Source: Bacteroidota bacterium (lineage in GTDB: Bacteria; Bacteroidota; Bacteroidia; B-17B0; Aurantibacillaceae). From it: DNA of 59,165 nucleotides. Location: NCBI GenBank assembly GCA_900299295.1, contig OMJH01000008.1, positions 1 through 59,165 on the forward strand. The letters are read 5' to 3'. The notes beneath the pieces were generated by a model that saw only the letters and a list, made by a program, of their open reading frames with translations, did not search any database and had not been told where the DNA came from. Below, in pieces: positions 35,897-42,306 of this stretch. The translations under genes and the position numbers were made by a program. Positions within the stretch are counted from its first letter, which is position 1. Each line of letters opens with the position of its first letter.

Positions 35897-36922
35897 ATGA
35901 AAAACAACAGAAAAATTTTTTCGATAAAAGAGGCCGTCGCCGGCGCTCATGCTGTAGATCTGCAAATCAATTTATTTTCGAATGATTTTGTGGAGAATGA
36001 ATTAATGGTTTACAAAGACCCGTTTCGTGTAGCACTAGTATCCATAAAACAAGGGGGATCTAAGTACAATGGTTATAGTTTTCGCGCCGATGTTTTGCAC
36101 TATTGTGGGCTGCAAATGGAGAGTGAGCAATTACATTTTGATTTCATTCTAAATCACGAAAATGAAATCCAACTATTCACGCCTGCGATCTACTTCAATG
36201 AAATCCAATCCTTGTTTTCGTCACATGAAAATCAAATTTTGGAAAAATACAAAGCGCATCATTGCTCACTATTTCCTGAATTGAATCAGGTACTTGGCGA
36301 TTCCAAGCAGGATTGGATAATGTACTTTTCGTTATTGGCGGTTGCGCACGGGGCGCGGGATAAAAATGAGGTGAAAGCACTTTTTGAGTTAACGAATTCA
36401 AATTTTGAAAAAAAATTGAGTCAGGAATTAATTACCAAAATTATTGATTTAAAAGAGTGTTTTCATCCTTACGTATTGTTTAACGGGTTACGTTTGCCAT
36501 CGGTAAATTATTTTAATGAGCGCTTGTACTTTTTAGTACGAAATTTCTGTTCGGGTGATGCTCTATTGTGGAAGGATTTTGAAACCGAATTGAATCACAT
36601 GCAATCGTACGGGTTTTTACTTTCGTGCACAAAAACTTCCATTACGATATCCGGATTAGCCGAGCGATCAGGCTGGAAAGAATTATTGCATCTGCTCGCA
36701 GAGAGAAAACAACAGGCTATCAAGCAACAGCGGTATAATGAAGCATCACTTTTACGTGATATCGAAAGAGAGGTGTTGAATTCACTGCATATTTTTAACG
36801 AAAATCGTTTTAATTTTTTTGAACTGCACGATAAAAAATTAATGTACAAAACACCGGCTGACGATTTTCTGCGCACGTTGCTTTTATTGCGTCTGGGCTC
36901 AATTTTAAATTTCAATAATTAA
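35897..36922 (+). CDS. Unknown protein with C-terminal UVR-like motif
   Basis: 341 residues, cytoplasmic. The only recognisable element is at ~262-297: ELLHLLAERKQQAIKQQRYNE followed by ASLLRDIEREVL, the spacing and residues (L..L...M/A..A...F/Y..A..LRD.I) of the UVR helical hairpin that mediates UvrB-UvrC and McsA/ClpC partner contacts. The rest shows a strand-rich N-terminus (~1-110: FRVALVSIKQGG ... FDFILNHENEIQLFTPAIYF) and a helical middle with KDWIMYFSLLAVAHGARDKNE-like segments. No family name can be given. It may bridge two proteins of the cluster (inference). An 18-base gap separates it from the preceding gene and 10 bases from the next. Confidence 0.7.
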   Translation: MKNNRKIFSIKEAVAGAHAVDLQINLFSNDFVENELMVYKDPFRVALVSIKQGGSKYNGYSFRADVLHYCGLQMESEQLHFDFILNHENEIQLFTPAIYFNEIQSLFSSHENQILEKYKAHHCSLFPELNQVLGDSKQDWIMYFSLLAVAHGARDKNEVKALFELTNSNFEKKLSQELITKIIDLKECFHPYVLFNGLRLPSVNYFNERLYFLVRNFCSGDALLWKDFETELNHMQSYGFLLSCTKTSITISGLAERSGWKELLHLLAERKQQAIKQQRYNEASLLRDIEREVLNSLHIFNENRFNFFELHDKKLMYKTPADDFLRTLLLLRLGSILNFNN

Positions 36923-36932
36923 AAACAAAACA

Positions 36933-37340
36933 ATGGAATCATTTCAGTTTTTCTTAATAAAAAACATTTCACGTCGTGAAAATTCACATTCCGGATTGTA
37001 TATACCACAGGGGATTTCTCTTCAGCCATGCACCCATCCCGTAAACAAAGGTTTCTTTCGATGCCGATGCGGAGATACCGGCGCGACACTTGAAATTCCG
37101 TTGGGTAGTGTCGGTTTGCGCTACAATGAAAAGCATTACCGCTTTTTTTTAATTGAAGAGGCCGGTGAAATTCAATCGCTGTACTTCGCACCTGAAAATA
37201 TTTCAGCCAATCAACTGCTAACCTCAATTCAGGGAAAAGTAAACTTAAAACCTTGCTGGCCCTGTATCAAAATTGATTTTACACCAAATGGTTTATCTTT
37301 TGATCTCATTTTTACTAATCAAATTTCACCGTTATTTTAA
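36933..37340 (+). CDS. Unknown cysteine-pair protein, 135 residues
   Basis: 135 residues, no signal peptide. The middle carries QPCTHPVNKGFFRCRCGDTG and later NLKPCWPCIKIDF, giving CTH, CxC and CxxC sets that could form one or two metal (zinc) sites; this is a suggestion from spacing, not a known family. Elsewhere strands alternate (YRFFLIEEAGEIQSLYF, GLSFDLIFT). Start at ATG 36933, 10 bases after the UVR-motif gene; next gene starts 10 bases after the stop. A long shadow frame on the minus strand (36919-37227) is rejected because it breaks the operon pattern. Confidence 0.62.
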   Translation: MESFQFFLIKNISRRENSHSGLYIPQGISLQPCTHPVNKGFFRCRCGDTGATLEIPLGSVGLRYNEKHYRFFLIEEAGEIQSLYFAPENISANQLLTSIQGKVNLKPCWPCIKIDFTPNGLSFDLIFTNQISPLF

Positions 37341-37350
37341 ATAATCCCCA

Positions 37351-38280
37351 ATGAACAGCATCGAATTTTCAAAAAAATTGGCGTTGACACGCAGTAACGG
37401 ATGGTCACACATTGATTTACAATCAACAATTGGCAGCAACTTTTACAAGTATGCAATTGGTCTGGAAGATTTTCATTTTTTATGGTGTGCAATTGTTCCG
37501 CGAAAAGATTTCTCAGGCATTGACGCACATTATTTTCATAGGGAAAATCCTTTTGAACATGAACCCAATCCTTTTCGCCCGCTTTTATTGATTGTAACCG
37601 ACGGAAGAATCTGGTACGCTGCTGCACCCGGCAACAACGGATTCAAAAAAACAACCCTGAAAAATTTACGCAAGTACCTTTTTCATGCTATCGGTAACTA
37701 CAGAAAAGCAATCGCACCGAACAAAATGAACATGTTGCTTCAAAAAAATTTGCTGATGACCATTTTTGATATCAGCAGAAAACTGAAGCCGGAAAAAGTG
37801 AGTCTGAATAGCGCAGCCTCCTTGTCAGATCCTTCCTGCGGAAGCGGAATAATTCAATCGGTTATGCCCGAAAATGAAAAACCGGAAACTATACAACAAA
37901 AGAGAACAATCAGTGAGCAGGAGCATTTAAAAAATCTAGAGGAGAAACGAATAATTATGCAACGCGAATTTGGTAGCTATAAAAAAATGATGCACCGACA
38001 ATTACTCGTTTCATTTCAACGGAAACAACTCGAAAGATTATTACAGATCAATGGCAAATTTATTTATGTCCATCCGTGGTATAATGATACACAGTTGCTA
38101 ATAAAAATTTCCGATAAAAATCTTGTTGCAATTGATCCTGACGAAACGGTCCCTATCCGTTTTATGTACATAGACGAGAATGCCAATGCTTACCCGTTGG
38201 AGGTGAATTCCAGAGATCTTGATTTTTACCGCTTTGATTCAGATTTAATGAAGGAAATACTCGAAGAGTTTGATTTTTGA
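37351..38280 (+). CDS. Unknown protein with central coiled-coil, 309 residues
   Basis: 309 residues. N-terminal ~150 residues: an alpha/beta segment with FHFLWCAIVPRKDFSGIDAH and RPLLLIVTDGRIWYAAAPG. A linker (~155-185, PSCGSGII) follows, then a charged helical stretch (~190-235: QKRTISEQEHLKNLEEKRII ... LLVSFQRKQLERLL) predicted as coiled coil. The C-terminal ~60-residue beta segment ends in DLMKEILEEFDF. No membrane helix, no recognised catalytic motif. Last gene of the cluster that starts with the WYL regulator: 10 bases after the Cys-pair gene and 155 before the histidine kinase gene that follows. Confidence 0.62.
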   Translation: MNSIEFSKKLALTRSNGWSHIDLQSTIGSNFYKYAIGLEDFHFLWCAIVPRKDFSGIDAHYFHRENPFEHEPNPFRPLLLIVTDGRIWYAAAPGNNGFKKTTLKNLRKYLFHAIGNYRKAIAPNKMNMLLQKNLLMTIFDISRKLKPEKVSLNSAASLSDPSCGSGIIQSVMPENEKPETIQQKRTISEQEHLKNLEEKRIIMQREFGSYKKMMHRQLLVSFQRKQLERLLQINGKFIYVHPWYNDTQLLIKISDKNLVAIDPDETVPIRFMYIDENANAYPLEVNSRDLDFYRFDSDLMKEILEEFDF

Positions 38281-38411
38281 AAATAAGTTTGATGTAAGAA
38301 GTTTGGGTAAAAGTGAATCACGCAAGTAATTCTGTTGCTGCATGTATGGCAATTAAAAATTAAATGTTCATTAGGCAGGTAATTTTACTAATTACTGTTG
38401 AAGAAATACAT

Positions 38412-38419
38412 TACATTTG
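38412..38419 (+). promoter_or_regulatory. -7 element of the histidine kinase gene
   Basis: TACATTTG matches TAnnTTTG. It lies 17 bases before the ATG at 38436 and inside the region that an upstream alternative start (38364) would translate, which supports the 38436 start. A well-spaced -33 element is not visible. Confidence 0.35.
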
Positions 38420-38435
38420 TGATTGCAGTTTTTCA

Positions 38436-40037
38436 ATGTTTGAACGATTAATCGATAAGATAAATTATATCGGTGTTTTACCTGACGACGACGGTTTGAA
38501 AGCCAATCAAAAGCGTTTTGTTGTATACGAGGGAATATTGATGAGTTTTGGTGGAATTCTATGGGGGATTATCTGCCTAATTCTAGAAAAGAATTTTCAG
38601 TCGATTATTCCTTTTGGTTATGTTGTTCTTTCCGTTTTCAACCTTTTTTATTTTCATAAAACCAAAAGGTTTCAGTTTGTTCAGGGTTTTCAAACCGGCA
38701 TCAGTCTTTTTTTGCCCTTCATTTTTCAGTGGACACTTGGTGGATTTTATGCCTCAGGAGGAGTAATGCTTTGGTCCTTGTTGTCGCTTACAGCATCGTT
38801 AAGTTATTCTAATCCTAGAGCAAGTGCATTTTGGCTGGTGGTTTTTTTAGTGATTACAATTATTTCCGGAATTTTTGATTCGTATTTCAAAGAAATCTTT
38901 TATTATTCAAGTGAGTCACATGACCCCTTTCCATTATTAACCTTAAATATTTCTGTTGTTTCAACTTTAATTTTAATTCTTGTGATATATTATGTCAGAG
39001 AAAATTCAAAAGCGAACATGAAATTAAAAGATTCTCATCAAGCTTTAATTCAAAAGGAAAAGCTGGCAGCTTTAGGTCAATTGTCAGCAGGAATAGCCCA
39101 TGAGATTAATACCCCGCTTGGTGCTATAAAGGCATTTGCTCAGGAAGCTTCGGTATCAAACAAGTCAATGGTCATTACGCTCATGGATTTGTTCCATCAT
39201 CTTTCGAAGGATGAAATTTCAATCTTAGTTTCGTTGGTTAATTCTTACAAACCCAAGAAGGAATTTCTTACAACTAAGGAGGAGCGCGAACGGCGCTCTG
39301 TTTTACAGAAAGCACTCGACGAAAACAATATTTCGAACAGTCGTTCGCTGGCGCAGAAGTTAGTTCAGATTGACATTTTTGAACTATCACCTGAATTATT
39401 GTCCTTACGCGGGCCCAACTTCGAACAAATTATTAATGCATTAAATATTTTGTTTATAAATGAAAAAAATAATTCAACAGTTCAGGTTGCTGTTGAAAAA
39501 GCATCTCGAATTGTTAAGGCATTGAAAATGTATCTCCATACCTCCCGGACAAATAAACCTGAGAAATTCAGTCTGCGTGAAAGTATTGATACCGTATTGA
39601 CAATTTATCAAAACCAGATTAAACATGGCGTGGATGTGCAGGTGGATATTGCAGAGCTTCCATTGCTGGAGGGATTTGTTGAAGAATTGAATCAGGTTTG
39701 GACAAATCTAATCGTTAACGCGTGTCAGGCGATGAGTTTTTCAGGGAGGTTGTCTATCCGGGCAGAGAAAAAAACTGAAATGGTGGAGGTAAGCATCAGG
39801 GATACAGGATCGGGAATTCCTGAAGACATACGAGAAAAAATTTTCGATCCGTTTTTCTCAACCAAGAAAATAGGTGAAGGTTCCGGACTTGGTTTGGATA
39901 TCGTCAAAAAAATTGTCGAACGCCATAATGGTAAGATATTTTTTGAGTCAAAGATTAATGAGGGGACTGTATTTTTTGTACAGTTGCCTTTTGTATTTCC
40001 AAAAAGTGATGTTGAGGTTGTTGCTGATTTTTCATAA
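38436..40037 (+). CDS. Membrane sensor histidine kinase with an insertion in the dimerisation region
   Basis: 533 residues from ATG 38436. About six transmembrane helices (~28-180: FVVYEGILMSFGGILWGIIC ... LILILVIYYV), a short linker, then the dimerisation helix LAALGQLSAGIAHEINTPLG with phosphoacceptor H222. Instead of going straight to the second helix, ~130 residues intervene (with an ERERRSVLQKALDE segment) before VEKASRIVKALKMYL and the HATPase domain: N box NLIVNACQAMS, G1 DTGSGIPED, F box FDPFFSTKK, G2 GSGLGLDIVKKI. Related kinases with such an insert exist, but its role is not known to me. A receiver gene follows 15 bases later. Confidence 0.88.
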   Translation: MFERLIDKINYIGVLPDDDGLKANQKRFVVYEGILMSFGGILWGIICLILEKNFQSIIPFGYVVLSVFNLFYFHKTKRFQFVQGFQTGISLFLPFIFQWTLGGFYASGGVMLWSLLSLTASLSYSNPRASAFWLVVFLVITIISGIFDSYFKEIFYYSSESHDPFPLLTLNISVVSTLILILVIYYVRENSKANMKLKDSHQALIQKEKLAALGQLSAGIAHEINTPLGAIKAFAQEASVSNKSMVITLMDLFHHLSKDEISILVSLVNSYKPKKEFLTTKEERERRSVLQKALDENNISNSRSLAQKLVQIDIFELSPELLSLRGPNFEQIINALNILFINEKNNSTVQVAVEKASRIVKALKMYLHTSRTNKPEKFSLRESIDTVLTIYQNQIKHGVDVQVDIAELPLLEGFVEELNQVWTNLIVNACQAMSFSGRLSIRAEKKTEMVEVSIRDTGSGIPEDIREKIFDPFFSTKKIGEGSGLGLDIVKKIVERHNGKIFFESKINEGTVFFVQLPFVFPKSDVEVVADFS

Positions 40038-40052
40038 ATAAAATTCAAGAAA

Positions 40053-40436
40053 ATGGAAAAAGCAATTATTTGTGTAGATGATGAAAAATCCATACTCTCC
40101 GGCTTGGAGCAACAGTTGCGAAGGGAGTTTGCTGATGAATTCATTCTGGAATTCGCGCAGAGCGGAGAAGAAGCTATGTCCGTTTTAGATGAACTAAAAG
40201 ACAGTAATATTACTGTTCCATTGGTTATCACCGATCAGAAGATGCCCGGAATGAAAGGGCATGAACTCATTGGGCAACTTGCGGAAACACTTCCTTCTAC
40301 AAAATGTATAATGTTGACCGGATACACGGATTCTGAGGATATGAAGAGTTTAAGTAAATCGAATTTACTGAAGTGTTTCAATAAGCCTTGGGATAACTTT
40401 GTGCTTATGAGGTTGGCAAAACAAGCTGTAAGCTAA
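40053..40436 (+). CDS. Single-domain response regulator
   Basis: 127 residues, receiver only. Acidic residues D9/D10 (CVDDEKSIL), phosphoacceptor D61 in VITDQKMPGMKG, threonine in MLTGYTDSEDM and the switch lysine in CFNKPWDN. The FNKPWDN signature is typical of RpfG-like receivers, but the HD-GYP output is missing. Together with the upstream kinase (15-base gap) it makes a complete two-component pair lacking an output domain. Downstream is a 192-base gap with a perfect 8-base dyad (40501-40530). Confidence 0.92.
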   Translation: MEKAIICVDDEKSILSGLEQQLRREFADEFILEFAQSGEEAMSVLDELKDSNITVPLVITDQKMPGMKGHELIGQLAETLPSTKCIMLTGYTDSEDMKSLSKSNLLKCFNKPWDNFVLMRLAKQAVS

Positions 40437-40500
40437 GCGAACTGGTTTTTATCACTTGAGGAAGATTTTTGAATCTTATAATCTCACAATCTCCTTTTAC

Positions 40501-40530
40501 TGACTGAATTTTTAAAGATTTTTTCAGTCA
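40501..40530. repeat. Inverted repeat in the receiver / phnA gap
   Basis: TGACTGAA (40501-40508) and TTCAGTCA (40523-40530), perfect complements with a 14-base AT spacer. No T run follows on either strand, so it does not look like a standard terminator. The left half continues as TGACTGAATTT, and an identical 11-mer occurs at 41310-41320 just upstream of the ion channel start. Confidence 0.5.
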
Positions 40531-40628
40531 ATTTCTAACTGCCATTGGTATTGAGTTGTTTTAATCGTTCTCTTAAAAATAATTTACATTTGTTATCGAA
40601 TTTTTAAAAAAATTTATCCCGTTAAATT

Positions 40629-41186
40629 ATGGCGATTTCAGAAGTATTAAAAGAGAGATGTCAGGGTATTTGTGAATTGTGTAATGCCAATGATGCTGTT
40701 ACCGATTTTCCGGTTAGTCCCCGTAATGCCGATCTGCCGCAAAACAACGTGGCAGTTTGTGAAACCTGCGCGCAGGCGATGCAAGATGATGGTCTTTCTT
40801 ATCATTGGAGATGTATCGAAGGAAGCATGTGGAATCCAAATGAAGTTGTGCAAGTGTTGAGTTATCGGATTTTGAATAAGGTAAAAGAACAGGAGTGGGC
40901 TGCACAATTTCTAAGCTCATTTGATCTGGATGAAGATCTACTTGAATGGGCTCTGGATTCCTCACATGTTAAGAAAGAACACAAAGATGCATTTGGAAAC
41001 ATTCTTCAAAACGGGGACAATGTGGTTCTTGTTCAGGCACTGGATGTGAAGGGAACAAACTTAACAGCCTCCAAAGGAACTGTGGTAAAGCGAATAAAAT
41101 TAATTTCAGATGATGCTGGTCAGGTCGAGGGGAAGATCAACGAACAGACCATTGTTTTACTTACTAAGTTTTTAAAGAAAATTTAG
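40629..41186 (+). CDS. PhnA-domain protein (YjdM-like)
   Basis: 185 residues. N-terminal zinc-ribbon-like part: CQGICELCNANDAVTDFPVS and NNVAVCETCAQAM supply two CxxC pairs. The C-terminal PhnA/YjdM domain (~115-185) reads VKKEHKDAFGNILQNGDNVV, ASKGTVVKRIKLI and IVLLTKFLKK. Despite the name the family is not the phosphonoacetate hydrolase; E. coli YjdM's role is unsettled. TACATTTG (40585-40592) upstream matches the -7 consensus. Neighbours: receiver gene upstream, ion channel downstream with its own promoter. Confidence 0.88.
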   Translation: MAISEVLKERCQGICELCNANDAVTDFPVSPRNADLPQNNVAVCETCAQAMQDDGLSYHWRCIEGSMWNPNEVVQVLSYRILNKVKEQEWAAQFLSSFDLDEDLLEWALDSSHVKKEHKDAFGNILQNGDNVVLVQALDVKGTNLTASKGTVVKRIKLISDDAGQVEGKINEQTIVLLTKFLKKI

Positions 41187-41261
41187 TTCTTCGATTCTTT
41201 AATTTCATTTTACATTTTTTGAATTAGAAAACAGCCAAAAAGTTCGTTCATAAGTGCGAAG

Positions 41262-41291
41262 TTGTTTTATGCATTAGTATTTTTACTTTTG
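41262..41291 (+). promoter_or_regulatory. Bacteroidota-type promoter of the ion channel gene
   Basis: TTG (41262-41264), a 19-base spacer, TACTTTTG (41284-41291): a full match to the phylum's -33/-7 pattern. The gene's ATG is at 41325, so the leader would be about 25-30 bases. Confidence 0.7.
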
Positions 41292-41324
41292 CTCCGTCTA
41301 ATTTTTAATTGACTGAATTTAAAA

Positions 41325-42305
41325 ATGAATGCTCCAAAAATAAAAACCGAAAGTAAGTGGGTGTCAAGAATAAAATCTCTTTCCCCCGTTGCAATTATTC
41401 TATGTGCAATTTTCCTTGGTATTGAAGCCAACTGGCATGATAAGCCTGAATTCTATTTATTATTTACATTATCTGATATTATTTTTCTTGTTTATTTCAT
41501 TATTGAAATTTTTGTTCGACTTCGTTATCCTGAATTTGCCTTTAGCCAATTTCTGTCTGCACTTAAGAATAATTTACCAAAAGTTTCTCCTCTTGGAAAG
41601 GGAAATGGTAAAGATATTCAGGTAGTGAAATTTTCCGTTTCACATGAACCAATCGAAGAGTGGGGGTGGTTGATTTTTGATTTCCTTATCGTTTTTTTTG
41701 GGGTATTATCCTTTTTCTCTCATTTCGTTGAGCATCCAGAAGCCATCGCCATTCTTCGTTTGTTCAGAATTTTCAGGGTCCTACGTATTTTTGAAATCAG
41801 TCCGACATTAAAAAGTATCGAAAAAAAAATAATTTCTGTTATTCCGACCGTATTCGTTTTCGCACTGCTTTTATTCATGATCATTTTCGTCTATGCTGTA
41901 ATCGGAATGTACATTTATGGTTTTAAGACCTACGCCACTATTGATTTCAGTTCACTTTATTCCGCCATGATTGGTTTGTTTATTTTAAGTACAAACGGTT
42001 GGGCGGGAGCCCTTCATGATCTGGAAACAAACGGTGGGTGGGTTTCTCCATTATTTACTGATTTTTACATCATCAGCTTTATTGTTTTTTCAGTGATGGT
42101 AACCTTGAATGTGTTCATAGCCGTCATGACCGGTCACATTCAGGATAAACTGCAACCCGATATGAAGAAAATAGATGGTAAGGAAGATTTGTTGCTTCGG
42201 AAAGTTGATCAAAATTTAGGAACGATGACGTCAGAATTTAATCAGATGAAGAATGAATTTGAGCAACTGAAAAAGGAGATAAAATCAGGCAGAGGAGAAA
42301 GTTAA
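41325..42305 (+). CDS. Voltage-gated-type cation channel subunit with unusual filter
   Basis: 326 residues, one six-helix ion_trans unit that would tetramerise. S4 has an arginine every third residue (AILRLFRIFRVLRIFEI), then S5 (VFVFALLLFMIIFVYAVIGM) and the pore loop FSSLYSAMIGLFILSTNGWAG. S6 is FYIISFIVFSVMVTLNVFIA. Bacterial sodium channels have TLESW in the filter; here the aligned residues are STNGW, with N224 replacing the glutamate. A C-terminal coiled coil (~290-320, TMTSEFNQMKNEFEQLKKE) resembles the NaChBac tetramerisation bundle. An insertion of ~45 residues (LPKVSPLGKGNGKDIQVVKF) sits between S2 and S3. Ion selectivity cannot be inferred safely. Confidence 0.88.
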   Translation: MNAPKIKTESKWVSRIKSLSPVAIILCAIFLGIEANWHDKPEFYLLFTLSDIIFLVYFIIEIFVRLRYPEFAFSQFLSALKNNLPKVSPLGKGNGKDIQVVKFSVSHEPIEEWGWLIFDFLIVFFGVLSFFSHFVEHPEAIAILRLFRIFRVLRIFEISPTLKSIEKKIISVIPTVFVFALLLFMIIFVYAVIGMYIYGFKTYATIDFSSLYSAMIGLFILSTNGWAGALHDLETNGGWVSPLFTDFYIISFIVFSVMVTLNVFIAVMTGHIQDKLQPDMKKIDGKEDLLLRKVDQNLGTMTSEFNQMKNEFEQLKKEIKSGRGES

Positions 42306-42306
42306 A

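Noticed and set aside
32781-38280. Assignment of the cluster to the PRTRC or prokaryotic ubiquitin-like (E2/ThiF) cassettes
   Set aside because: DUF932 proteins can neighbour such cassettes, but I see no ThiF, ParB-like or E2-type motifs in any of the cluster proteins.
39725-40231. 168-codon frame opposite the kinase and receiver genes
   Set aside because: It spans two well-supported genes antisense; Ser-rich shadow.
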